NCBI GenBank assembly: GCA_029931535.1
Contig: JAQPZY010001579.1
Location: forward strand, 1,168,501-1,232,500
From: Margaritifera margaritifera
Lineage: Eukaryota > Mollusca > Bivalvia > Unionida > Margaritiferidae
Reading direction: 5' to 3'
DNA length: 64,000 nt
Of the stretch, positions 39,876-49,914 are shown one piece after another. The first letter of the stretch is position 1; each line of letters begins with the position of its first letter. Both the position numbers and the translations under genes were made by a program. The notes beneath the pieces are model-generated. The model searched no databases. It was not told where the DNA came from and worked only from the letters and a program-made list of their open reading frames with translations.

Positions 39876-39994
39876 AATCCGATAAATCATCCCCCCAAAT
39901 CTGTGTTGATACTAATGGACGATTTGTTGGTCTGACCCACAAATAGTCCATCAGGATCAACACAGATTTAGGGGGCTTATTTTTCGGATTATAC
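39873..39994. repeat. hairpin/foldback element B in SHMT intron 1
   Basis: The arms 39873-39920 and 39946-39994 pair (GCTAATCCGATAAATC against the TTTTTCGGATTATAC side; AAATCTGTGTTGAT against ATCAACACAGATTT). Even the nominal loop pairs (ATTTGTTGG with CCCACAAAT), so almost the whole 122 nt folds on itself. It abuts hairpin A and ends about 40 nt from the exon 1 donor. Confidence 0.85.
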
Positions 39995-40037
39995 GTCAGC
40001 CACCCGTGTGGTCAATATGGACATACAATTTACTTGC

Positions 40038-40082
40038 CTGGACACATCGGAGCTGAATAAGTCTTGTAAGTGCCATTGTCAT
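40038..40082 (-). CDS. SHMT2-like: SHMT (mitochondrial-type) coding exon 1
   Basis: This is the inferred first coding exon of serine hydroxymethyltransferase, the PLP enzyme that interconverts serine and glycine and loads one-carbon units onto tetrahydrofolate. It encodes 15 residues, MTMALTRLIQLRCVQ: basic, leucine-rich and free of acidic residues, as expected for the start of a matrix-targeting peptide. It ends CAG|GCAAGT, the usual consensus of a GC-AG intron, in phase 0 with the next exon. Two in-frame ATGs sit 6 nt apart; the second (at 40076) has A at -3 and G at +4, so it may be the preferred start. The exon was chosen from phase, splice consensus and leader composition, not from conserved sequence, so it is less certain than exons 2-5. 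Confidence 0.6.
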
Positions 40083-40574
40083 TAAGTAACGGTAACTTTC
40101 CAACCACTAGAAATCAGTGCACTTGACCGCAAATAAGGCTAAACTGTTGGCTACCGATCTCCCTATATCCTGAAGATATATAACAATAGTCTCCACTATA
40201 CGTGCTTATGTCTTAGACACGCTGATGCATAGGTGCTTTGGGAATAGATCCGAGGCCATCCGAATGTTAATCGGTGTTACGTGGCCAAAAAGCGCACCTG
40301 GTCAATCCATCCGGCACTAGGATACTATCAGCATTAATCAGACAAGTAGACACTATAGTTAAGCTACATCTGTGTAATTGAGGTCTTAACCAAATTTATA
40401 AAGCATATATACAATAAAACAAACATTACAAAAGTCACTGTAATTAAACAAAAAAAAAAAAAAAAAAAAAAAAAAGTGATTGATAAAAGTTAACTTAAAT
40501 GACATGCGGAATAGATACACAGCCATATTTATTTAATACAACAAGGTTTAGTTTCATTTGATTATTTCGTTTGG
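40083..40574 (-). promoter_or_regulatory. probable SHMT 5' UTR / proximal promoter
   Basis: This is the segment directly upstream of the inferred SHMT start. It is somewhat richer in CpG than its surroundings between about 40130 and 40310 and contains one TATATA (40177-40182, minus-strand TTATATATC) 95 nt upstream of the first ATG. A 27-base A run lies at 40449-40475. The transcription start is not visible from sequence alone. The promoter role is inferred from position only. Confidence 0.35.
40449..40475. repeat. poly(A) tract
   Basis: An uninterrupted A run of about 27 nt, without a preceding retroelement body that I can recognise. Confidence 0.9.
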
Positions 40575-40989
40575 GGCCATCCATATATGACGTCACGCAA
40601 TTTTGGCGGATGTTGGTTCCCCCCCCCCCCCCGTCACATTTCGTCACAAAAACTCAGACCCCCTCATACATGACGTCACAAAGCTTTGAAACTACCGCCA
40701 AATAAAAAATTTCAAAAATAAAATTGGCTTGAAATCACTTTGTATTAGAAAAACACACAACAATACAACACTTCGTTCTGAATTATTTAATACTTTTAAA
40801 AAAATATCTTGACGAATCCGGGTTTAGTCCACTGGAAACCTATCCTAAAGAGTAAAATTATGGTTGGAAAAAAAAGTTGTAGACATTTCATCTTGTGACG
40901 TCACATTTTTTAAAAGCGCCCTACCCCACATCGTCACACAAGTCGAACCCCTCCACCCTCTCGATGCGTGACGTCATATATGGACGGCC
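40575..40989. mobile_element. MITE with 25-bp TIRs and four CRE palindromes
   Basis: A 415-bp element bounded by inverted ends: GGCCATCCATATATGACGTC at 40575 and its near-perfect reverse complement ending ATATATGGACGGCC at 40989, with one mismatch in 25. Inner sequence is also partly symmetric (GTCACA…TCGTCACA and TCGTCACACAAG). It contains TGACGTCA at 40588, 40671, 40896 and 40969 and a C run at 40620-40632. No coding capacity and no clear target-site duplication were found. It lies about 0.5 kb upstream of the SHMT start. Confidence 0.75.
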
Positions 40990-40999
40990 ACTTTGCAGC

Positions 41000-42360
41000 A
41001 AAGACAACATTCAAAATTAAATTCGCAAAATATTTGCGAAAAAACTGTTTGCGCCAAACATTATTTTTTATTCGTGGTGAGAATTATATTATAGTCTTAT
41101 TTTCTTTGCGTTTTGTTGAATAATAAGTTAGTTCGCCTCGGAAAAGCTTTCCTTTGGCACAATTCGCCGCGAAAGTGCACTTTTCTTTGTGAAGAAAATT
41201 ATTTTATACGCGATAAAATACAATTTTCTCTGCATCGAAATTTGTTTTATTTGCGAATAGCATTTAAAATTATTTGTTCAGAATATATTCAAATTTGAGC
41301 CCGAAATTAATTTTATTTGCGGCGAATTTTTATTTTTTTTTTCTTTCTTTTGCACTCATTTTACCCTTTTGTGGAAAATCTTACATAACATCAACCCTGT
41401 CAAGAAATTGTACTCATGACGATTCATCTTTAAAGCGACTTAAACTGTTTCCGGCAGACGAGATTTAGAAATGCTGTATTTCCTCTTTTCACATCCAATC
41501 ACTAGATAAAGTTGAAACAGATGGAGTGGGAGCGGTAAATAGACGTAATTTATGTGTTTTCGCTGGAGGACCAAAATTTATAATAAATAGGACTATTTAC
41601 AAACAAGAATAAAAAATAACAACAAGACCTGAAAAAAAGACATTTCTAAATAAATGTAGACACGCTATATGAAAAGCTGTATTAAATAGAGATAGCTTGA
41701 AAACTATTCTAGGTCATCTTCGCGACATATAACTACTTTTCATTGTATTTCAACCGCTGGAAGACTCCAGGGAAATTTCTCACTCTCCAATAGGCAGTGG
41801 GCAGTGTAAATCTTTTATTCCTCCTCTGATATATAACTTATATAAGTTTATGCATGTTATGATTTTTTTGTTAAAATACATCCGTACGTTTGAAAAGAAT
41901 TAAGAGCGACTACTCAACAAGTTACATTTACGAAGGTTGAAGTAGTTATTTCCCGTAACATATAACAACAACAACAACAACAACCCCTCTCCCAAGGCGA
42001 GTTGACAACAAAATAAATATAAACCACGGTTCCAGGTCTCTAAGCTTCTCAGAGCGAATAAATAAATATAAATACAAAACAACCACGGTCACCCGAACAA
42101 ACTCTCTCAAAAGCACACCGTTTAACTTATTATCATGTAAACAGGCAACTTTCACTTTCATAAATTGATTGATTCATTGATTTATTGATTCTTTTATTCT
42201 GTCAATAATCACCTGATGCGTAGTGCTACATAATTCAGAGAAAAATAATTGAATTACGCACAAAATAAAGCTAAACAGCCATATATTTAGTTTTGTCATG
42301 AATACATTTAAACTATGTGTTCGTGCATATTTTAAAAATATTCTTGTTGCTGCGTGTGTC
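41000..42360. other. unassigned AT-rich stretch upstream of SHMT
   Basis: The segment is rich in TTCGC/GCGAA words at 41010-41330, holds an (ACA)n run near 41967, and has no reading frame or repeat I can name. Confidence 0.5.
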
Positions 42361-42361
42361 C

Positions 42362-43330
42362 ACCAACATACTGTACAATACATTTATATACACTTGATAC
42401 TGAGTTTGTCCAACATACTGTACAATACATTTATAAACAATTCATGCTGAGTTTGTCCAACATACTGTACAATACATTTATAGACACTTGATACTGAGTT
42501 TGTCCATCATACTTTACAATACATTTATAGACACTTGATACTGAGTTTGTCCATCATACTTTACAATACATTTATAGACACTTGATACTGAGTTTGTCCA
42601 TCATACTGTATAATATAGTTATATACACTTGATACTGAATTTGTCTATCATACTGTACAATACATTTATATACACTTGATACTGAGTTTGTCCATCATAC
42701 TGTACAATATATTTATATACACCTAATACTGGGTTTGTCCAATATACCGTACAATACATTTATAAATACATGATACTGGACTGTACAGTACATTTATAGA
42801 CACTTGATACTGGGTTTGTCCAATATAACGTCCAATATATTTATGTGCACTTCATACTGGGTTTGTCCAACATACTGAACTATACATTTATATATACTTG
42901 TTACTGGGTTGGTCCAACATACTGTACAATACATCAATAGACACTTGTTACTGGGTTGGTCCAACATACTGTACAATACATTTATAGATACTTCATACTG
43001 GGTTTGCCCAACATACTGAACTATACATTTATAGACAATTCATACTGAGTTTGTCCAACATACTGTACAATACATCAATAGACACCTGTTACTGGGTTGG
43101 TCCAACATACTGTACAATATATTTATAGACACTTCATACTGGGTTTGCCCAACATACTGTACAATACATTTATAAACAATTCATACTGAGTTTGTCCAAC
43201 ATACTGTACAATACATCAATAGACACCTGTTACTGCGTTGGTCCAACATACTGTACAATATATTTATAGACACTTGATAATGGGTATGCACAACATGTCT
43301 TGCAAGACATTTCGAGACATTTGTTGCTAC
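42362..43330. repeat. 47-bp minisatellite, ~20 copies
   Basis: The unit reads CATACTGTACAATACATTTA then TAGACACTTGATACTGAGTTTGTCCAA. Variants with ATCAATAGACA and CTGGGTTGG alternate in the right part, showing higher-order structure. Confidence 0.95.
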
Positions 43331-43521
43331 ATTTATCCAACATAATGCATAGATTAACTAGGCGCTTCTGTTACTGTTGTTAATATTATAATTAAAGAGA
43401 AAAAAAGTAGTCATTGTGTAAAATGTAAAAACTATCACAGAAGTCGGGAATGGAAAGTAATACTTACTGATTTTTCATCACAGAGCTACATTTAAACATG
43501 ATTTAACTGACACCTCAGTAG

Positions 43522-43627
43522 GACAATCACATTTAGAATGCAACCACATTTTCAAGACAATCACATTTAGAATGCAACCACATTTTCAAGACAATCACAT
43601 TTAGAATGCAACCACATTTTCAAGACA
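43522..43627. repeat. 34-bp tandem repeat, 3 copies
   Basis: The unit reads GACAATCACATTTAGAATGC then AACCACATTTTCAA, nearly identical copies. Confidence 0.97.
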
Positions 43628-43759
43628 AACACATTACATTCCATACAAAATCAGCCTCCATATAACAGCAACTTCTATATTACAGCCAGTTATTTGCAAT
43701 GTCCTAAAGATGGTTCTCTTGTGCAGTTTCCACTGTATTTTTCCCAAATATCAGCACAA

Positions 43760-43761
<2 letters not shown>

Positions 43762-43842
<81 letters not shown>
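43762..43842. repeat. (TA)n microsatellite inside retroelement fragment
   Basis: A TA run of about 65 nt, then ACATATATATATAT, directly before the first recognisable codons of the Penelope-type fragment. Confidence 0.97.
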
Positions 43843-44293
43843 CCGTAGACCTAACAATCTCAAAGACCATCTGGTAAATGCCAAGTGACTTCAGACAAGA
43901 CCACAGAAGCAAGCACAAACAATTGCAAAGACAAGCGCTGCCTAATCTGCAAGCATATGACTGAGACCAAATCGTTCCGAAGTTCCGCTACAGTAGTTAC
44001 TTTTATTTTCAATCCAAAATTAGGATGTCAAACCAAAAATGTAATATATCTCCTGACATGCACAATCTGTACCAGCCAGCATGTGGGCGAAACGTTTGAC
44101 TTACGAAAACAAATGAATAACCACAAGAGTCACATTCACAATAATATCAATACGAAACTCGGCAACCACTACAACTCAGGTGGACATTCAACAGAGTCCA
44201 TCGAGATGCTGCCGATTGAGTCTAATATAGTACACACGCTTAAGGAACGATGCTGGATTCTGCAACTGAGTATTAATGGGGAATTCAGTCTAC
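43843..44293 (+). pseudogene. Penelope-like retroelement C-terminal GIY-YIG fragment
   Basis: A degenerate coding fragment. It opens with [14 protein letters not shown], then continues one base out of frame with a CLICKHM cysteine pair, NVIYLLTCTICTSQHVGET, an MNNHKSHI stretch and GNHYNSGGHS. The pattern VIYLLxCxxCxxxxVGET…LRxRxxxH is the GIY-YIG nuclease form found at the C-terminus of Penelope-like reverse transcriptases (and some LINEs). The frame breaks at about 43885, the reverse transcriptase part is absent, and a TA repeat replaces the upstream coding sequence. It ends in a run of A. Confidence 0.75.
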
Positions 44294-44318
44294 AAAAAAA
44301 AAAAAAAAAAAAAAAATA
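44294..44318. repeat. A-rich tail of the retroelement fragment
   Basis: About 23 consecutive A bases follow the GIY-YIG fragment. It may be an original 3' tail or later slippage. Confidence 0.8.
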
Positions 44319-44394
44319 CAAATAAAAACATACAAATAACTTTCCCAATGCAATCTTGTCGATATTTCAGTCAACCATCAGTTAGGGAGCCGCG

Positions 44395-44547
44395 GTGGCT
44401 CAGTGGTTCGAATCATACTGTGGACCAGCCTGGGTCAGCTCCGTGGTGTGTCCTTGTGCAAGGCAGTTTACTCCAATTGCCTCAGCACTGAATAACCTAC
44501 TTGTGTTGCTGTGCCGTAAAGCACCGAACCAAACCAAACCAAATCAG
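44395..44547 (+). mobile_element. tRNA-derived SINE with 10-bp TSD
   Basis: The head GGAGCCGCGGTGGCTCAGTG has the A-box TGGCTCAGTGG, followed at once by TTCGAATC, the B-box core, so the arm between is deleted. The body has GTGTCCTTGTGCAAGGCAGT and the tail CACCGAACCAAACCAAACC. CCATCAGTTA flanks both sides (44385-44394 and 44548-44557), proving insertion by target-primed copying. Same family as the copy at 16817. Confidence 0.88.
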
Positions 44548-44575
44548 CCATCAGTTAATGACTATTACGCAAATC

Positions 44576-44576
<1 letters not shown>

Positions 44577-44630
<54 letters not shown>
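44577..44630. repeat. (ATT)n microsatellite
   Basis: About 17 ATT triplets just after the SINE. Confidence 0.97.
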
Positions 44631-44828
44631 AAACATCATTTATATAGCAGAGGGATGGGTCGGTGGCATGTGGTATTTTTTTGGCAAATGTTTCATAATA
44701 TTTTTTTTTTTTTTAAAACTACTAAAATTTGCGATACAAAATTAATTGCAATTTTCTTAACATATCCCCAAATTTAATTTTTTTTTTTACAAAGACTACA
44801 CCTCGTTAATTTTCATTGACACCTTATT

Positions 44829-45213
44829 TTAACGATTCAAAAAGATTTTAATTGGAACGAACATATTGACGATATAGCCAAAACATCAAATACAAAATCA
44901 GCATTGTTGAGGGCATTCAAGTTTAAGCTTTCAAAAACAACTCTTTTAAAATTGTACCTGACTTATATTAGACTCGTATTGGAAAATGCCAGTGAAGTTT
45001 GAGACGATTGTAGCGAGGAGACTTCGATTAAAATAGAGTACAGCTAAAGGCTACCTTCTTTATCACAGGTTTATCTTGTTATGCAAATAAAGAATGTTTC
45101 AATTTAGAAAAAAAAGGTTTTATTCCCTAGAGTGAAAGGAAAAGCAAGTAATAGTTAGCAACTTTTTATAGGATTATCAACGGTGATGCCTCACCCACCC
45201 ACCCCATCGACGC

Positions 45214-45246
<33 letters not shown>

Positions 45247-45600
45247 CCCATCGGCGCGAGAAAAGCAGACATCCATTGCGTAATAGATTGGACCTTGTTT
45301 CAGTCTCATGCAGGTATGATCCTTATAGGAAATCATTGTCTTTTTTGTGGAATAATCTTTCAGATGATATACGTCATATTACGTCACAAGGGGAGTTCAA
45401 ACGATTCCCGCTTCCAAAATCGAATACTTTCAGGTGATAGAAAATTATCAATTATACACCCAACCTTGAGGAATTAGCTCGCAACGGCAGCATCTTTACA
45501 AAGTTTAAGTGACACTCCCGTCTGTGTATGTGGAGAAGGCACCGAAACCATTGAACATTTTTTTTTTTTTTTTTTCAGGTCGCAGGTATGTTAATCAAAG
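44829..45600 (+). pseudogene. LINE reverse transcriptase C-terminal remnant
   Basis: In broken frames it reads FNWNEHIDDIAK, LLRAFKFKLSKTTLLKLYLT, and YIRLVLENASEV with a stop in place of W before DDCS. After a C-rich insertion come RNRLDLVSVSCRYDPYRKS and WNNLSDDIRHITSQGEFKRF, then CVCGEGTETIEHF before a T run. This order (the HI.ei thumb segment, sfIRp.leYasvvWd, WNnL, then a terminal CxCG…HFF cysteine-histidine motif) is typical of CR1/Jockey-type LINEs. Stops, shifts, a C run (45214-45245) and a T run (45560-45579) break it. Confidence 0.75.
45214..45245. repeat. poly(C) tract within LINE remnant
   Basis: About 30 C bases with one G at the end, in the middle of the LINE remnant. Confidence 0.95.
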
Positions 45601-45639
45601 ACACATCTTATTACTTGATCTAAACCAGCTTTTTTTAAA

Positions 45640-45998
45640 TCATGTAATAACTTAAAATAGCTACTATAAAACTTTAGGAAGTTTACCGACATTTACTCTT
45701 TTGCTTGTTGCAAGTGACTTGATTTGTTATAAGTTTAAAATTATTGTTTTTCAAAAAAAGCATGTATGTGGAACCACCGCAAGTCATAGACAGCCCAGCA
45801 AATTTGTTAACAGGCTTTGGCAATGTTTAATATAAGATCAATAAATAAAAATGATTTAGGAAGCAGAAGGATGGATTTGTGGCACGTGTTACTCTTTTCC
45901 GACAAATTTTTGATGAAGAATATTGAATATTGATTTTATTGTTTTCATTTTTAAAATTTGTTTATCAACAAATAATTGTAATTTTGGGGGTATAATTG

Positions 45999-46056
<58 letters not shown>

Positions 46057-46640
46057 AACAACATCTTAAAGTTTCACGACATTTATTCCTTTCTTTGCTT
46101 ACCAGTAACTATATATAAACGAGGAAGAAAATTTGCAAAGGCGTTGGTATGTTGAATGCAAAACCAATAGTAATGATTTAGAAAACAGGATATATATGTT
46201 GCATTTGCTACTTTGTTCGGCATATTTATCATGAATAATGTTGATTTTACTCGTGTACAATTTATACTATTTTTTGTAGCAGAAAAATGTGTAAGTTTTA
46301 TAATTTTTAATTAGGTACACCAATTTTCTTTTTCTTAGCATATATCAACCTATCAAGTTATCTTACAAAAACCAGGGAGTTTTCCCCAATATAGCTTATT
46401 TCTCTGTTGCCAGGGAGATGAATTAAAATAAAACACAAAACAATAATGATTTTAAAAATATGTTCCTGCCAAACTGCGGCAAGTCATAGACAGCTAAGAT
46501 AATTTTGTAAAAAGCTTTTGCATGCTAAATGTTAGACCAATGAATGAAAATGATTTTACAATTCAGAAGGAAAGATCTTTAGCATATGTTACTTGGAAAA
46601 TTTATGATCAATAACGATCATTTTACTCATTTAACAGGTA
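45640..46640. repeat. ~360-bp tandem repeats, ~3 copies, with (TA)n insert
   Basis: Repeated landmarks are GCAAGTCATAGACAGC (45778, 46479), AATAAATGATTTAGGAAGCAG-like text (45850, 46170, 46550), and GTTACT…TTTATGATnAATAA…GATTTTACTC. A TA run at 46001-46052 interrupts the middle copy. A partial copy lies at 44645-44700. Confidence 0.7.
46001..46052. repeat. (TA)n microsatellite
   Basis: An uninterrupted TA run of about 52 nt. Confidence 0.97.
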
Positions 46641-46689
46641 GGATTTTTTTTTAAATGATCATTTTTAGCTATCTTCTGTAAAGTAGAGT

Positions 46690-47436
46690 CATGATATTGT
46701 ACTACCTGGAATCATGAAACTTGGTGAGGGGATGCATCCTGATGATTACTACACCCTCATTACAAATGTAGGCCAATGCGACCTATATTTCATGCTTCAC
46801 TTACTTTGGTTAAATTTTGTGGTTTAAGTTTATTTCTTAAGCTCAGTTCATGATAGAATCATCAACCAGATGATTGTATGTATCTCTATCAGTACCATAC
46901 GCTTACCACAAAAGAATGTCACTGTGACCTACATTTCATATTTTACTGGCTTAGGTTAAGTTTTTGCATTTAGCTCATGACCAAATAGGTTTTTTGCACC
47001 CTGTATACATATACTGTTTTACCTAGAGGTAATGCATCTTGATGAGTACTACACCCTTATCGCAAAAGTAGGTGACTGTGATGCATATTTCATGCTTCAC
47101 TGCCTTGGGTTCAGTCTTAAACGCTGTTCATTCCAGAATAATTAAACTACATAATTGTATGCATCCCTATTAGTACCACATCCTTACAAGAAAAGAAGGT
47201 CATTATGATCTACATTTAGCATTTTTCTGACTATTGTAAAGTTTTTGCATTTAGGTCATGGCTACATTGGTCTTTTATCTACTGTATAATACTGCTATAC
47301 CTCGAATCATGAAGTTTAACGAAATAATGCATCTCGATGAGTACTACACCCTCGTCCTAAAAATAGGCCACTGTGACCAATATTTCAGATTTCACTGACG
47401 TTTTCACTGTTCATGCTTTAATCATTAAACTAGGTG

Positions 47437-47513
<77 letters not shown>

Positions 47514-48215
47514 TGGTACTACACCCATGCCAAAAAGATCACTGTGGCCTATATTTCACATTTTACTAGTTTAGGTTTAGTTGTTGCATTTAGCTCATGA
47601 CCACATAGATTTTTGGCATGCTCTGTGCATATTATCCTATATAGAATCTTGAAACTTGGGGATACATCTTGATGATCACTACTCCTTCATTTCAGTAGTA
47701 GGTCAATATCGACCATATTTTATGCTTCACTGACTTGGGTAAAATTTCGTGCTTCGTGTTCATTTCTCGGGCACTGTTCATGATAGAATCGTGAAAGTGA
47801 CGATGATATGCATCGTTGCTACTACCACATGCTTAGAACAAAAGAGACACATGGTGACCTATATTTCATCTTTTGACCGCATAAATTTTTGGCAATGTTA
47901 TATGCTTTATATCCTACCTAGAATCATGAAACTTGGTGAGTGGATGCATCTTGATAACCTCTACATCCTTTAGTTTACATAAGATATCTTTGTGACCTAT
48001 ATTTTATGCGCAGCGACTTTCTTTAAATTCCGTGTTAAAAATTCATTTCTTGGTTCTGTTTATGTTCCAATCATGAAACTTGATAATTGGATGCATCTCT
48101 GTTACTGCTACACCCTTAAAACCAAAGAAGGTCACCGTGAACTACATTTTATGCTTTATTAATATGGGTTAAGCATTTGTGTTTATCATCACATTGATTT
48201 ATCCATGTTAGACCT
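46690..48215. repeat. ~300-bp dimeric tandem repeats, ~5 copies, with (TA)n insert
   Basis: Each unit has two related halves: GAATCATGAAACTTGGTGAG…GATGCATCTTGATGAGTACT…TGTGACCTATATTTCATGCT, and ATGCATCTCTATTAGTACCA…AAGGTCA.TGTGACCTACATTT, then TTTTGCATTTAGCTCATGAC. Copies are diverged. A TA run (47438-47512) breaks one copy. Confidence 0.8.
47438..47512. repeat. (TA)n microsatellite
   Basis: A pure TA run of about 75 nt. Confidence 0.97.
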
Positions 48216-48974
48216 ATATACATCCTAGCATACTCAGAATACCCTTTCTGACCAGTGCAGATTGATGTAGGGATAAATATGTTCGTTCGGTAAATGGGTG
48301 GATGGGTAGGTAAGTGGTTTTACAATATGTCAGCACAATACTAGCTATATAGTGCCAACTAAAAGTTACAATTTCAAATTTTCAAATTGTTAAAAGTTCA
48401 AATGTAACGACAAAAGATTGCCAAAAACTCTTTAGTTAGAATAGGGGCTAAGATCTACTTATGTTAAATTCATTTTCTGCACGATCAAGTTTACAATATC
48501 TACTGGAGACAAATGAAAGTAGAGGTGAGCTATGTAATCGTTGATTACATTCTGGTTATTACATATAAATAGAGTTACTGAAATTGAAACTTTTGTACCA
48601 GATACTGATATAAAGATTATAGGACAAAATCAGGAAGATTCCACACTCTTACTCCTAGCTCTTTGCCAAGTGATTGGAAATGTTTGAAATTTTTATTATT
48701 TTTTTCAAAGCAAGTTTTAGCGAATCGTATCTGGAGAAAGTATTATAAAAAAGACTTTGGGATGTCTGGCGTATTTGTTCTCAAAATCTCTGGCTCGAGA
48801 TACTTTAAATGGTGTATTTTTGAAGAATAATATTTATTGTATTTATTTTAATGTTATTACAATATTTAAAACCATGCATCTGGGCCATAACTTGAAAACG
48901 CTTCGTGATCTCGAAGCTCAGTTACTAGAAAGAGCCAATTAGTAGATACTTTTCAATATTATGGCATCTATAAT

Positions 48975-49612
48975 ACACGAAATCGAGCTCTCAATTACGC
49001 GCAACTGAGTTTTCCATTACGAAAAAAATAAATGGAAATTTCCACTCTGAGTAATCGAACTATCTGGCAAGCCATTAGGGCAACAACGTTAAAACACTTT
49101 GCATTCTCGAAGCTCGAAGGTACGTATTTGAAGCACGAATACATGATTTCGAGAGAACAATTATGAAACGTCGTTTGGATCACGTGATCACTCATTTGAG
49201 AATACGTGATCTTGAGAGACCCGATCAGATGGGTATCTTTTTATCACTTGGTTTCTCTCGTGACTGCGTATTTTAAGAGCGATTAATGTTTCAGAGGCTC
49301 GAATGCGCTATCGTGAGTCTCGACGAGTTCGCGATCTAGAGAGAGATCATGTGAATAAAACCAACTTTCTGATTCGAGACCGTGTATTCAAGCCGGAAGA
49401 TCGCGCATTCCTGTTGTCTTGAATACGAGATCATGTGTCATTTAACGACTTTTCTGATTAGCTCTCTAGGGATCGCGTATTCGGGCTACGGGAACGCGAA
49501 AAGTTTTCAAGTTTTGGCCCTAAAGGCTTGCCAGGTAGTTCTATTACACGAAGTGGGAGTTTCGATTTCGCGAAGCAGAGAACATGATTGCGCGTAATGG
49601 CGAGAGCTCGTG
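48975..49612. repeat. CpG-rich palindromic element
   Basis: Reverse-complementary halves meet near 49290. Outer landmarks are CGAGCTCTCAATTACGCGCA against TGCGCGTAATGGCGAGAGCTCG, then CTATCTGGCAAGCCATTAGG against CCTAAAGGCTTGCCAGGTAG. CpG words (TCGAGA, CGCGATC, ATCACGTGAT) are far denser than in flanking DNA. Open frames inside it match no family I know. Confidence 0.75.
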
Positions 49613-49624
49613 GAATTTAAAAGT

Positions 49625-49870
49625 ATCTTTCGATTGGCTCACTCAAGTTAACGTAATTGTGCCTCGATATCGCGAAGCGTTTTCACGTGACTATTCGTGT
49701 AAAGTAGAACTCAGTTGGGCGGATTGGATAGCTCGATTTCGAAATTTACAGAGATCATGTGACCGAAAACTCTCTTTTCGTTGGCTCACTCGAGTTTGCG
49801 TAATTCAAGCCTCAAGATCGCGAAGCGTTTCCACTTTATGGCTCCGATTGTTTGCCATATACGTGTTCTT
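49625..49870. repeat. CpG-rich ~165-bp direct repeat pair
   Basis: TTGGCTCACTCAAGTTAACG (49637) and GTTGGCTCACTCGAGTTTGC (49779) begin two related units, both continuing with GTAATT…CCTC.A.ATCGCGAAGCGTTT.CAC. It directly follows the palindrome and shares its base composition. Confidence 0.75.
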
Positions 49871-49914
49871 GGTTCTATAAAGTAAGTCTATTAGCAGTGC
49901 GAAGATTATTAATT

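Larger units (their letters stand above)
36121..40037 (-). other. SHMT intron 1 (putative GC-AG, ~3.9 kb)
   Basis: The putative donor is GCAAGT (40037-40032) and the acceptor ends at 36121. A GTAAAT lies 4 nt downstream of the GC donor, but using it would shift the frame and hit a TAG in exon 2. The intron holds two adjacent hairpins (39673-39994), a 58-bp tandem duplication (37804-37922) and A/T-rich runs around 36815-36915. I see no other feature in the rest. Confidence 0.6.

Noticed and set aside
48600..48950. Possible LINE fragment (CACACTCTTACTCCTAGCTC and following)
   Set aside because: Translations in all plus frames lack any conserved reverse transcriptase or endonuclease motif.
49584..49880. 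98-codon plus-strand open frame in the CpG-rich region
   Set aside because: It spans a direct repeat and reads two diverged copies of the same unit; higher GC lowers stop frequency there.
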